A stretch of 64,000 nt of DNA from Parvibaculaceae bacterium (GCA_028283765.1 JAPWJY010000008.1:620001-684000), one strand, 5' to 3'. Counted from the first letter of the stretch, positions 8,695-16,585 are shown. The notes: a model not told the origin generated them from the sequence alone. A program made the numbers and translations.

Positions 8695-9608
8695 GCAAAA
8701 ACGCGCTTCACCAAGGCGAAGAAGTAGGCCACGACATTGCGCACGGTGCCGCTCTGGCTGCGAGCCTGCAACTCGTCGAGCACTTCCTGGCGATGCTGGG
8801 GCGGCAGCCGCCGCAAGGCGGCCTGCACGTCCTTTTGCTGATCTGCCCGGGCATTGCTCAGGCAAGGCGGCAAGCTCACCGACGGCGATGCCGGATCGCC
8901 GTCGCCTTCGCGCGCGCGGTACGTACGTTCTTTTTTATACATATACGTCTTATACGTACCGTCCTGCTCAGCCGTCATGTGGGGAGCGTGTCCGGTCTGT
9001 TGCGGAACAAGCGTGCTGCCAGCGGAATCGCCAGACAATGGCAGTGGGTCGGCTACCTCGCTCGCCTGCGACGGCCGCGTAGGGGGCAAATCATCGTCAT
9101 CGTGGCGCTGATCGTGGGTCGCAATGGAGGCGGTTTCAGGTGCCTGCGCCAGCGTTGCCTGAATGTGGGCAGCCACCCGATCCACCTGGTTGTTTTCGTG
9201 GCCGATGGAAGATTGCAGAAGCGCTGGCAGGCTGGCATCGAGCGTGCAGGCCTTTTGGAAGCTGAGGGCGCTTTTGTGAACCTGATACAGCTCGCTGAGC
9301 ACATGCCCCGTCAGAGGATCGCGCTGCTGGCCCACCAGACTGATCCACCCCGTCAGCCGAAGCACGACGAGAACGCGCCGGGCCGTCTCGTACCCGGCCC
9401 GCAGCCCCAGCGGGGTAGAGGTGAGATAGCGGCGCAACTGTCCCAAGTTTGCCAGCGGGCTGATGCCCTCGGCAGAGCGCAGCATGCGCAGAACTTGCCA
9501 GCCATTGCGCTCCAGCGGCGTGAGGCGAGCATCGAGCATGAGCGAGGCGGGCGTGGTGAACAGGGCGTCTTGCTCCAGCGGGTTGTGGCGGGTGTGATGG
9601 TCTGCCAT
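8595..9608 (-). CDS. Integrative-element replication-initiator-like protein (STY4528-like), probably frameshifted at the C-terminus
   Basis: ATG 9608 is preceded by GGAGA at a good distance, so I prefer it to the longer frame that begins at 9845. The 337-residue product starts MADHHTRHN, has a winged-helix-like N-terminal half (about 20-130, LTPLERNGWQVLRMLRSAEG), a disordered middle rich in Pro/Asp/Gln, and a C-terminal block LPPQHRQEVLDELQARS followed by a VRNVVAYFFALVKR segment typical of replication proteins of SPI-7/PFGI-like islands. The family name is from recall. The last ~30 residues look out of frame (see the displaced tail to 8453). The gene contains an AT-rich segment bounded by an inverted repeat at 8918-8960. 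Confidence 0.6.
   Translation of the reverse strand: MADHHTRHNPLEQDALFTTPASLMLDARLTPLERNGWQVLRMLRSAEGISPLANLGQLRRYLTSTPLGLRAGYETARRVLVVLRLTGWISLVGQQRDPLTGHVLSELYQVHKSALSFQKACTLDASLPALLQSSIGHENNQVDRVAAHIQATLAQAPETASIATHDQRHDDDDLPPTRPSQASEVADPLPLSGDSAGSTLVPQQTGHAPHMTAEQDGTYKTYMYKKERTYRAREGDGDPASPSVSLPPCLSNARADQQKDVQAALRRLPPQHRQEVLDELQARSQSGTVRNVVAYFFALVKRVFAGEFRLWAGRKETSASPRAAESACNSAAYRKPL
8918..8960. repeat. AT-rich segment framed by an 8-bp inverted repeat inside the replication gene
   Basis: GGTACGTA (8918-8925) and TACGTACC (8953-8960) bracket 27 bases that are mostly A and T, a sharp contrast with the surrounding GC-rich coding DNA. It is translated as part of the protein's disordered middle. 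A role as an origin or binding site is conceivable but unsupported. Confidence 0.4.
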
Positions 9609-9895
9609 GAGAGTTCTCCAAGGTCTGGGCCACAGCGGCCCGTTCCCCTGCATCTCATCGCGTACCGTTCCAGGCGTCAGCCAACAATGCGGTCTGCGCC
9701 ATAACCGTTTTATCCGGCAGGCGCAGCGCTGGCACCCGCACCCAGACTGATCTATCATCCCGATACCCCCTTGGGGGTACAACTGGGGGTACTTCCAGCG
9801 ATTCCCGCAAAGCCCGTGACGCGATTTCCCCGCGAAACCTAGCATTCACGGCCCTTTGCCGACCGATCAACGTTTAAAAAAACAAGGGAGGCGCG
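9609..9895. other. Island/chromosome junction region without a gene
   Basis: No convincing coding frame lies between the replication-gene start and the first chromosomal gene. The stretch contains a cluster of GGGGGTAC-type repeats (9764-9792), which may be recombinase-related, and a ribosome-binding site AAGGGAG (about 9884-9890) for the MaoC gene. The right end of the island should fall here, but no duplicated target is visible in the window. Confidence 0.45.
9764..9792. repeat. GGGGGTAC direct and inverted repeats at the island edge
   Basis: TACCCCC (9764-9770) and GGGGGTA (9773-9779) form a 7-bp inverted repeat with a two-base gap. TGGGGGTAC occurs twice as a direct repeat (9772-9780 and 9784-9792), 12 bases apart. 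Similar G5TA motifs occur beside insertion sites of P4-type integrases, from memory. They could be integrase arm sites. Confidence 0.4.
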
Positions 9896-10363
9896 ATGCC
9901 ACGGCCCGTCTGGTACTGGGAGGATTTCAAGGCCGGAGAGGTGATCGAGTTCGGGGAGAAACATGTCTCCCGCGACGAGATCATCGAGTTCGCGAGTGAG
10001 TTCGATCCCCAGCCTTTCCATCTGAGCGAGGAGGCGGGCAAGGCCTCCATCCTTGGCGGGCTTTGCGCCTCGGGCTGGCACTCCTGCGCCATGCTGATGC
10101 GCATGATGTGCGACGAATATATGCTCGACAGCAGTTCCATGGGGGCTCCCGGCACGGACGAGGTGCGCTGGCAGAAGCCCGTCTATGTCGATGACATATT
10201 GCGGGTGCGGCGCACGGTGCTGGAATCGCGCCCCTCGAACAGCCGTCCGCAGGTGGGCCTGACCAGGCTGCGCCATGAACTCATCAACCGGAAGGGCGAG
10301 GTCGTTCTCGTTATGACCGGCTGGATTCTGTTCGGCCGCCGCATCTCCGGGGAGGCCGCCTGA
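9896..10363 (+). CDS. MaoC-family (hotdog-fold) dehydratase/hydratase, first of a pair
   Basis: The 155-residue protein has the MaoC/R-hydratase signature FDPQPFH, with D37 and H42 as the expected catalytic pair, followed by GGLCASGWHS around 54-63. Family members add or remove water across the double bond of acyl-CoA thioesters. The start is clear: AAGGGAG lies six bases upstream of ATG 9896. The stop overlaps the start of a second MaoC gene, so the two may form a heteromer or a duplicated pair. With a dienelactone hydrolase and an FAD monooxygenase downstream, the operon looks catabolic. The substrate is unknown. Confidence 0.9.
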   Translation: MPRPVWYWEDFKAGEVIEFGEKHVSRDEIIEFASEFDPQPFHLSEEAGKASILGGLCASGWHSCAMLMRMMCDEYMLDSSSMGAPGTDEVRWQKPVYVDDILRVRRTVLESRPSNSRPQVGLTRLRHELINRKGEVVLVMTGWILFGRRISGEAA

Positions 10364-10863
10364 TGCCCTGGTTTGAGGATATTCCCCTTGGCGTGACGTC
10401 GGAGCTTGGCGCTTACACCTTCACGCAGGACGCGATCATCGCCTTTGCGCGCAAATATGATCCCCAGCCGTTCCATATCGATCCCGTCGCGGCGGTGGCC
10501 AGCCATTTCGGCGGCATCGTCGCCAGCGGCTGGCACACCTCGGCGGTCTGGATGAAGCTGATGGTGCGCTCGCGCACCGGGGTGGCCGAGACGCCGGACG
10601 CCGATGGCAGGGTGCCCCCTGCGGGCGGGCCGTCGCCGGGATTTCTGGACATGCGCTGGCCCGCGCCGGTCAGGGCGGGCGATACAATCCGCTATACGAC
10701 AACGACGCTCGAAAAGGTCGATCTCAAATCGCGGCCCACTATCGGCCTCATCCGCAGCCGGAACGAGGCTTACAACCAGCATGGTGAAACAGTCATGCAT
10801 TTCATCGGGCAGGGGCTCATCCAGCGGCGCGAGCCGCTTGTACTGCATACGGAGGATAAATGA
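10363..10863 (+). CDS. MaoC-family dehydratase, second of a pair
   Basis: The 166-residue hotdog-fold protein again shows YDPQPFH with D33 and H38, then GGIVASGWHTSA. It differs from its neighbour by a proline/glycine-rich insert at about 85-105. Both copies keep the catalytic residues, so neither is an obvious dead subunit. The start overlaps the previous stop (TGATG) and its end overlaps the next gene by four bases, so translation is coupled. An acyl-CoA hydratase role is expected from the family, not shown here. Confidence 0.9.
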   Translation: MPWFEDIPLGVTSELGAYTFTQDAIIAFARKYDPQPFHIDPVAAVASHFGGIVASGWHTSAVWMKLMVRSRTGVAETPDADGRVPPAGGPSPGFLDMRWPAPVRAGDTIRYTTTTLEKVDLKSRPTIGLIRSRNEAYNQHGETVMHFIGQGLIQRREPLVLHTEDK

Positions 10864-11540
10864 TGGCGCATAAAGGCAGCATGATCGCGCTGACAAGCGG
10901 CGATGGCGCGGAGATCGACACCTATCACGTGCTGGCGGAAGGAAAGCGCAAGGGCGGCCTTGTGCTGATCATGGAAATCTTCGGCGTCACCGATCACATC
11001 AAGGATTTGTGCGACGGCTTTGCCGAGCGTGGCTATGACGTGCTTTCGCCCCAGCTTTACGACCGGCAGGTGAAGGGTTTCGAGGCGACCTACAGCAGCG
11101 AGGATATTGCCAAATCCCTCGAATATCGCGCCAAAAACACCTATGAGAACACCATTCTCGATACCCAGATGTGCATCGACAAGCTGCGCGCCGACGGGGC
11201 GGAAAAGGTGTTCATGACCGGTTATTGCTATGGCGGCACGGTCACCTGGCTGGCGGCCTGCCGGACCCATGGGCTCACGGCGGCGGCGGCCTATTATGGC
11301 GGCGCGATCAAGGACTTCATCGGTGAAACGCCGAAGGTGCCGCTCATCTGCCATTTCGGCGCGAAGGATCATTCGATCCCGCCCGAAGTCGTCGAGGCCG
11401 TCAAGGCGGCCCATCCCGATGTGCCGGTCTATGTCTATGACGCCGATCATGGCTTCAACTCGGACCGCCGCAACAATTATGATCGTCCGGCGGCGGAACT
11501 CGCCGTCAAACGCACGCTGGAGCTGTTCGCTCAGGCCTGA
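10860..11540 (+). CDS. Dienelactone hydrolase family protein
   Basis: This is a 226-residue alpha/beta hydrolase. The nucleophile motif is GYCYGG (C123, the Cys typical of dienelactone hydrolases), with Asp in GAKDHSIP and His in DADHGFN completing the triad. Family members open lactone rings such as dienelactone in chloroaromatic breakdown, but many act on other esters. It overlaps the MaoC gene upstream and is followed 23 bases later by an FAD monooxygenase. The start could be ATG 10860 or the adjacent ATG 10863. Confidence 0.9.
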   Translation: MMAHKGSMIALTSGDGAEIDTYHVLAEGKRKGGLVLIMEIFGVTDHIKDLCDGFAERGYDVLSPQLYDRQVKGFEATYSSEDIAKSLEYRAKNTYENTILDTQMCIDKLRADGAEKVFMTGYCYGGTVTWLAACRTHGLTAAAAYYGGAIKDFIGETPKVPLICHFGAKDHSIPPEVVEAVKAAHPDVPVYVYDADHGFNSDRRNNYDRPAAELAVKRTLELFAQA

Positions 11541-11563
11541 TCGGGAAAGAGCGGGAGGGGAGC

Positions 11564-13096
11564 ATGGAAGGGTTGGCGCTTGTTGTGGGGGCGGGCCCGG
11601 TCGGGCTCACCATGGCGGGGGAACTTGCGCGCTATGGCGTCCATGTCCGCCTGATCGACAAGGCTGAAGCGCCAGGCGACAAATCGAAGGCGCTGGTCGT
11701 CTGGTCCCGCACGCTTGAACTGCTGAACCGGACCCGCTGGTCACAGGATCTTCTTGCGGCGGGTCTGGAGGCGCATGGGGGCGGGCTCTATGCGGGCGGG
11801 CGCAGGCTCGCCCGTTTGCCGCTCGACAACGTGGACAGCCCCCATCCCTATGCCCTGATGGTGCCCCAGGACGAAACCGAGCGGGTGCTCGCCGGTTATG
11901 CAAGGGCGGGCGGCGTCGAGGTTGAGCGTGGCGTGACGCTTGAAAGTTTCGCGCAGGACGAGGCGGGTGTCAGCGCCCGGCTTGTCCACCCGGATGGCCG
12001 CGCCGAGACGGTGCGCGCGCAATGGCTGATCGGGTGCGACGGGGCGCACAGCACCGTGCGTCACGGGCTTGGTCTGGCGTTTGAGGGCAAGACCGAGCCC
12101 GATGACTGGATGCTGGCCGACGTGATGCTGGACAGCGCGACACTGGTGCGCGGCGAGCCGTCCATCTTTCTGCATCAGGATGGTGTGCTGGCCCTTTTCC
12201 CCATCGGGCGGCTGGGCAGGTTCCGCATTATCGCCGACATGGGGGCGGCTTCCCCGAATGAACGGCGCGCCGATCCCACGCTTGAGGACGTTCAGGCGCT
12301 GGTCCACCGGCGCGGTCTTCCCGACGCCCGGGCGCATGATCCCTTCTGGCTCTCCACCTTTCGCATCAACGAGCGCAAGGTCCATGAATATGGGGCGGGC
12401 CGGGTGCTGCTGGCGGGCGACGCAGCCCATATCCACAGCCCGGCGGGCGGGCAGGGCATGAATACCGGCATGCAGGACGCTTTCAATCTGGCGTGGAAGC
12501 TGGCGCTGGTCTGCCGGAGCGGCGCAGGGCCGTCCTCGCCCCTGATCGCCAGCTACAGCGAGGAGCGCAGCGCCATCGGCGATCAGGTGCTGAAAATGGC
12601 CACGGGCTTCACCCGGGTCGCCACGCTCCGCAACCCGGTGCTGCAGGCGCTCCGCAACAAGGGCATCGTGCTGGCGGATCGTTTGTTCCATGCCACCAGA
12701 ATCATTGCCCGGAATTTTTCCGAAACGGACCTGAACTATTCCAGAAGCCGGCTCAACAGGTCTGGCGAAGGGGTTTCTTCCCGAGGTCTTGCCCCCGGCA
12801 TGCGGGTGCCGGGCCTGTGGCGGGGCGAGGGCGATCAGGTGACGGCGCTCTTCGGCACCGGTGCGGTTCCCCGTTTCCTGCTCATCCATGTGAAGGATGG
12901 ACGCCTTGCCACCGATCTGCCCCAGGCGCTTGCCGGTCTGGTTGAAACTGTCACTCTCGATGATGCCGAGCGCCGCCATGCTGTGGGTGAGGGCGATGGC
13001 CTCTGGCTCATCCGCCCCGATGGCTATCTGGTCCTCCATGCCCGGGCCGGCGACTGGGCGGTGCTCGAAAACTGGCTGGCGATGGTTCAGCGGTAA
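11564..13096 (+). CDS. FAD-dependent aromatic-ring monooxygenase (PheA/TfdB/MhpA-like)
   Basis: The 510-residue flavoprotein shows the three fingerprints of group A hydroxylases: the dinucleotide-binding GAGPVGLT at 9-16, the DG motif GCDGAHSTVR near 160, and the GD motif VLLAGDAAHIHSPAGGQGMN near 285. The C-terminal thioredoxin-like region of phenol hydroxylase relatives is present in short form. Such enzymes hydroxylate phenolic or other aromatic rings with NAD(P)H and oxygen. GGGAGGGG sits upstream of ATG 11564. As last gene of the MaoC-DLH operon it suggests ring attack or a lactone-forming oxidation, though the substrate cannot be read from the sequence. Confidence 0.9.
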   Translation: MEGLALVVGAGPVGLTMAGELARYGVHVRLIDKAEAPGDKSKALVVWSRTLELLNRTRWSQDLLAAGLEAHGGGLYAGGRRLARLPLDNVDSPHPYALMVPQDETERVLAGYARAGGVEVERGVTLESFAQDEAGVSARLVHPDGRAETVRAQWLIGCDGAHSTVRHGLGLAFEGKTEPDDWMLADVMLDSATLVRGEPSIFLHQDGVLALFPIGRLGRFRIIADMGAASPNERRADPTLEDVQALVHRRGLPDARAHDPFWLSTFRINERKVHEYGAGRVLLAGDAAHIHSPAGGQGMNTGMQDAFNLAWKLALVCRSGAGPSSPLIASYSEERSAIGDQVLKMATGFTRVATLRNPVLQALRNKGIVLADRLFHATRIIARNFSETDLNYSRSRLNRSGEGVSSRGLAPGMRVPGLWRGEGDQVTALFGTGAVPRFLLIHVKDGRLATDLPQALAGLVETVTLDDAERRHAVGEGDGLWLIRPDGYLVLHARAGDWAVLENWLAMVQR

Positions 13097-13207
13097 GACA
13101 TGGCTTGCCGGAATGGATCGTTCCATTGCCGGGCATGAAGGGCTGGGGTTTATAATCAGCGCCCGGATGCCCATATTGGGGAAACGTGAAACCAGAGGGA
13201 GGATGCC

Positions 13208-13861
13208 ATGTTCGGACGCAAGAAGGCCGAGATGCCGGCGCAGGCGGATGCGCTGCCGGGGCGCAGCCAGCCTCTGCCCACGGCGGAGCGTCATTTCGTT
13301 AACGGGGCGGCCCTCAAGGGGCCTTATCCTGAAGGCAGCGAGAAAGCCATTTTCGGGCTTGGTTGCTTCTGGGGCGCGGAACGCAAGTTCTGGCAACTGC
13401 CGAAGGGCGTCATTGTCACGGCGGTCGGCTATACCGGCGGCTTCACGCCCAACCCGACCTATGAGGAAGTCTGCTCGGGCCTGACCGGCCACAATGAGGT
13501 GGTGCTGGTCGTGTTCGACCCCAAAATCATTTCCTATGAGAGCCTGCTGAAGACCTTCTGGGAAAATCATGATCCGACGCAGGGCATGCGTCAGGGCAAT
13601 GATGTCGGCACCCAGTACCGCTCGGGCATCTATGTCACCTCGCCCGCCCAGCGCGCGGCGGCGGAGGCCTCCAAAGCCGTCTTCGGCGAGCCGCTGGCGA
13701 AGGCGGGCTATGGCCCCATCACCACGGAAATTCTGGACGCCCCGGCGTTTTATTTCGCGGAAGACTATCACCAGCAATATCTGGCCAAGGTTCCCCACGG
13801 CTATTGCGGGCTTGGCGGCACGGGCATCAGTTGCCCCATCGGCACGGGCGTCGCCGCCTGA
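13208..13861 (+). CDS. msrA: Peptide-methionine (S)-S-oxide reductase
   Basis: MsrA repairs oxidised methionine, using the Cys of GCFWG. Here that Cys is C53 ([13 protein letters not shown]). The C-terminal [10 protein letters not shown] supplies a resolving Cys. The protein is 217 residues, a normal size, with the 45 residues before the motif acting as the usual N-terminal extension. GAGGGAGG precedes ATG 13208. It stands alone between the monooxygenase operon and the aminotransferase. Confidence 0.95.
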   Translation: MFGRKKAEMPAQADALPGRSQPLPTAERHFVNGAALKGPYPEGSEKAIFGLGCFWGAERKFWQLPKGVIVTAVGYTGGFTPNPTYEEVCSGLTGHNEVVLVVFDPKIISYESLLKTFWENHDPTQGMRQGNDVGTQYRSGIYVTSPAQRAAAEASKAVFGEPLAKAGYGPITTEILDAPAFYFAEDYHQQYLAKVPHGYCGLGGTGISCPIGTGVAA

Positions 13862-13880
13862 ACCGCTGTGCGAATATAGC

Positions 13881-13916
13881 GGACCGGCAATAGGTTTTCC
13901 GCCTGATTGCCGGTCC
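13881..13916 (+). terminator. Stem-loop downstream of msrA
   Basis: GGACCGGCAAT (13881-13891) pairs perfectly with ATTGCCGGTCC (13906-13916) across a 14-base loop, 20 bases after the msrA stop. Only a weak T-rich stretch follows, so the terminator call is tentative. Confidence 0.5.
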
Positions 13917-14063
13917 CTGTTCGATGCAATTTTCACGCCGCCGCCCTTGGCGCGCCCCTCGGCTATCTGGTACGCTTTTGCCATGACAGCCAGCATCGCC
14001 ATCCATGAAACGCCGGAAAGAGGCAAGAAGCCGGATCTGATGATCCTGTGCGCGCGTATCGGC

Positions 14064-14069
14064 TATAAT
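14064..14069 (+). promoter_or_regulatory. Possible -10 element upstream of the aminotransferase gene
   Basis: A perfect TATAAT lies 88 bases before the aminotransferase start. No good -35 is seen at 17 bases. The rest of the gap between msrA and the aminotransferase holds no gene that I can support. Confidence 0.35.
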
Positions 14070-14156
14070 CCCTAGTCATCGGATTTCTTCTGAACATGGC
14101 GCCGCGCGACATGGTTTGCGCGCTCTCTTGCATTCTCAAAATCCGGGATTCCGATC

Positions 14157-15533
14157 ATGACCAGCACCCATTCCAACCAGACCAAACATTGGCAGTACAT
14201 CGATGCCCAGCATCATCTGCACCCCTTCAGCGCCCATGCGGAACTCGCCCAGGAAGGCGCGCGCGTCATCGTCAAGGCGGAAGGTGTCTATCTCTATGAT
14301 TCCGAAGGAAAACGTCTGCTCGACGGCATGGCGGGCCTGTGGTGCGTCAACGTCGGCTATGGCCGCGAGGAACTGGCTCTCGCGGGCTACAAGGCGCTGA
14401 AGGAGCTGCCCTACTACAACACCTTCTTCCAGACGACGCATCCCTATGTCGCCGAGCTTTCGCAGAAGCTGGCGGAGATAACTCCGGCCGGGATCGAGCG
14501 CTTCTTCTTCGCCAACTCCGGTTCGGAAGGCAATGACAGCGCGGTCAAGATCATCCGCTATTTCTGGAACCTTCAGGGCAAACCCAACAAGAAGACCATC
14601 ATCGCCCGCAAGAAGGCCTATCACGGCGTCACCATGATCGCGGCTTCGCTGTCGGGCCTCACCAGCATGCACCCGCAGGCGGACCTGCCGCTGCCGGGCT
14701 TCGTGCATATCGACTGTCCCTACTGGTATGGCGATGGCGGCAACGAAACCCCGGAGGATTTCGGCCTGCGCATCGCGCGCGCGCTGGAAACCAAAATTCT
14801 CGAACTGGGCGCGGATAATGTCGCGGCCTTCGTCGCGGAGCCGGTGCAGGGTGCAGGCGGGCTGATCATTCCCCCCTCGACCTATTGGCCGGAAATCCAG
14901 CGGATCTGCCGCAAATATGACGTGCTGCTGCATGTGGACGAGGTGATCTGCGGCTTCGGGCGCACAGGCCAGTGGTTTGGCTCGGATACCTATGGCATCG
15001 AGCCCGACATGATCAACATGGCCAAGGGCCTGTCCTCGGGCTACCAGCCCATCGCCGCCGTCGGCCTTGGCAGCCGGGTCGGCGACGCCGTGTTCAACTC
15101 GAAGGAAGAGTGGTCCCACGGCTTTACCTATTCGGGCCATCCCGTCGCCGCCGCTGTGGCGCTGGCCAATCTCGAAGTGCTCCAGAAAGAGCATCTGGTC
15201 GAAAAGGCGGGCGGCGCCACCGGCGCCTATTTCCAGAAGAAGCTCAGGGAGCTTGCCGATCACCCGCTGGTCGGGGAAACCCGCGGTGTGGGTCTTCTCG
15301 GCGCGATCGAACTGGTCAGGGACAAGGCGACCCGGGACCGGTTCGACCCGGCCCTTGAGGTCGGCTACCGCTGCCGCAAGCATTCCTTCGCCAGCGGGCT
15401 TGTCATGCGCGCCATCGGCGACACCATGGTGCTGAGCCCGCCGCTCAGCATCACCGAGGCTGAAACGGACGAGCTTTTCGATCTCGCCCGCCATGCCATC
15501 GATTTGATCGCAAGGGAACTGGGTTATCTCTGA
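14157..15533 (+). CDS. Class III (omega) aminotransferase, pyruvate-dependent type
   Basis: This 458-residue PLP enzyme belongs to aminotransferase class III. The PLP lysine is K290 in NMAKGLSSGYQP. HVDEVICGFGRTG gives the PLP-contacting Asp, and FFANSGSEGNDSA is the phosphate-binding loop. The overall pattern is like the omega-amino acid or putrescine:pyruvate aminotransferases (SpuC-like). It would move an amino group from a terminal amine to pyruvate or a similar keto acid. It is a monocistronic gene followed by a small-RNA candidate. The exact amine donor cannot be told from sequence. Confidence 0.9.
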   Translation: MTSTHSNQTKHWQYIDAQHHLHPFSAHAELAQEGARVIVKAEGVYLYDSEGKRLLDGMAGLWCVNVGYGREELALAGYKALKELPYYNTFFQTTHPYVAELSQKLAEITPAGIERFFFANSGSEGNDSAVKIIRYFWNLQGKPNKKTIIARKKAYHGVTMIAASLSGLTSMHPQADLPLPGFVHIDCPYWYGDGGNETPEDFGLRIARALETKILELGADNVAAFVAEPVQGAGGLIIPPSTYWPEIQRICRKYDVLLHVDEVICGFGRTGQWFGSDTYGIEPDMINMAKGLSSGYQPIAAVGLGSRVGDAVFNSKEEWSHGFTYSGHPVAAAVALANLEVLQKEHLVEKAGGATGAYFQKKLRELADHPLVGETRGVGLLGAIELVRDKATRDRFDPALEVGYRCRKHSFASGLVMRAIGDTMVLSPPLSITEAETDELFDLARHAIDLIARELGYL

Positions 15534-15645
15534 GGCGTTTGGCTTCTATCCGGGATTTTCCATGGAGATCCCGGCAGGAACTTACATTGTTTAAAATTCC
15601 GTGAACCTGGATTCATTGTTTTTTTGTCATGTTTGATTCCTGGTG

Positions 15646-15673
15646 TTGAAGATCCGCCGCGAGTACCTAAATA
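15646..15673 (+). promoter_or_regulatory. Promoter candidate for the small RNA at 15680
   Basis: TTGAAG (15646-15651) and TAAATA (15668-15673) are 16 bases apart, a reasonable sigma-70 pair, and would start transcription near 15680. Confidence 0.45.
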
Positions 15674-15679
15674 GTTCTG

Positions 15680-15834
15680 GGAAGGGACGAAGCATACAAG
15701 CCCCAAGGCAATCTGCCCCCCGTTTGCCAACCGGGTCTTCGTCCCAGACGCGCCGGATTCCCCTCCCGGCGTATCAGCGCAAGAGAGCGCGGTCGCGCCT
15801 CGTCTCCCCCCGACGAGGCGCGACTTTCTTTTTT
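15680..15834 (+). ncRNA. Candidate structured small RNA ending in an intrinsic terminator
   Basis: A stretch of about 155 bases between two genes is bounded by a plausible promoter and a strong terminator. It contains a long-range helix, GGGACGAAG (15684-15692) with CTTCGTCCC (15737-15745), an inner GGCAA/TTGCC pair (15707-15711 with 15724-15728), and a CGCCGG…CCGGCG hairpin (15751-15771). No open frame here looks like a protein. It fits no RNA family I can name; a 6S-like RNA was considered for its size but the fold does not match. Confidence 0.5.
15793..15834 (+). terminator. Strong Rho-independent terminator
   Basis: A perfect 12-bp GC-rich stem (15793-15804 with 15812-15823) with a C-rich seven-base loop is followed by a T-rich tract (15825-15834). 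It lies 260 bases after the aminotransferase stop and ends the candidate small RNA or a long 3' UTR. Confidence 0.85.
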
Positions 15835-15953
15835 GGCACGGGATGTCCGCCCTCCCTGATGCGTCCGCCCCCAAACCCTGCTAGATCAACGTCTTTGTAT
15901 GGCTGTCGCGTCAGGCTGCGATGTCCGCTGCTGCTTCAACCGGAAGATCGCCC

Positions 15954-16562
15954 ATGAGAGACGATGAGCCCTTCGACGATTCCAGCGGTATCGAGCTTGA
16001 ACATCTTGAAGCCGAGATTCCCGTGCTGGCGGGCATCGCCACCTTCACCCGCGAGGCCAGGGGCCTGAAATGGTTTTCCCGGCTGGGAGAACCGATCGAT
16101 CAGGTCTCGCAGGCGCTCGCCCGTTCCTATCTCGAAGGTCTGGGGTTTCCCGATGTCGAGGTTGCCCGCATCCGCACATGGGACGATGCGGCCGACGCCG
16201 CCGATCTGCCTGACTGGGATGCGGCAGGCTGGGAAGCGGAGGAGGGGATGCGCGCCAGCCTCACCGTCGATGCGCTGGAAATCCTGCGGGAAGAGGCGCT
16301 GACCATCGCTCTCCAGCACCTCGCCTCGGAACTGGGCCCCCGCATGCATCAGGCGGCGACCGATGCCGCCAATCGCCGGGGCATCGAGGATGAATCACTG
16401 ATCGGTGCCGCGGCAGGCTCGGCCCTGCGCGCCGCCCATGGCGCGGCGCTGGCGCTGGCGGCGGGCGCGGACCATGACCATCCGTTCCGGCGTCTCTTCG
16501 CGCTCTATGCGCGCGGGCGCTGGCCGATCGGCATCGCCGGGATGACCCTCAATCTTTTCTGA
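15954..16562 (+). CDS. Hypothetical protein, acidic, helical
   Basis: I do not recognise this protein. From ATG 15954 (GGAAG upstream; a longer frame starts at 15921) it is 202 residues. The N-terminal half is strongly acidic (LEHLEAEIP, DDAADAADLPDWDAA), followed by Ala-rich helices (LRAAHGAALALAAG) and a C-terminal segment with FALYARGRWPIGIAGMTLNLF. No signal peptide or catalytic motif is obvious. It sits 23 bases before the exonuclease III gene in the same direction, so the two may be co-transcribed. Confidence 0.7.
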   Translation: MRDDEPFDDSSGIELEHLEAEIPVLAGIATFTREARGLKWFSRLGEPIDQVSQALARSYLEGLGFPDVEVARIRTWDDAADAADLPDWDAAGWEAEEGMRASLTVDALEILREEALTIALQHLASELGPRMHQAATDAANRRGIEDESLIGAAAGSALRAAHGAALALAAGADHDHPFRRLFALYARGRWPIGIAGMTLNLF

Positions 16563-16585
16563 TCGACCCACTCAAAGGAACAGGC

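Larger units (their letters stand above)
1..9850. mobile_element. Right part of an integrative genomic island carrying a type I R-M system
   Basis: This block holds the restriction-modification operon, a damaged tyrosine-integrase gene and a replication-initiator-like gene, none of which fits the housekeeping chromosome that starts at 9,896. The integrase and replication genes resemble those of integrative conjugative elements of beta- and gammaproteobacteria, which is recall from family knowledge and not a search result. The left end lies outside the window. The right end is placed between 9,609 and 9,895 because the last element gene starts at 9,608 and the chromosomal MaoC gene starts at 9,896. 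No flanking direct repeat or tRNA target could be seen. Confidence 0.6.

Noticed and set aside
8397-9704. 435-codon plus-strand frame over the replication gene
   Set aside because: It opposes the minus-strand frame, which has a ribosome-binding site and a plausible protein; the plus frame has none.
11741-14026. 761-codon minus-strand open frame over the monooxygenase and msrA
   Set aside because: It is the antisense of two well-supported genes and has no recognisable domain.
15640-15840. 6S RNA or 4.5S (SRP) RNA identity for the small-RNA candidate
   Set aside because: The length would suit 6S, but 5' and 3' ends do not pair as needed, and the conserved SRP loop is absent.
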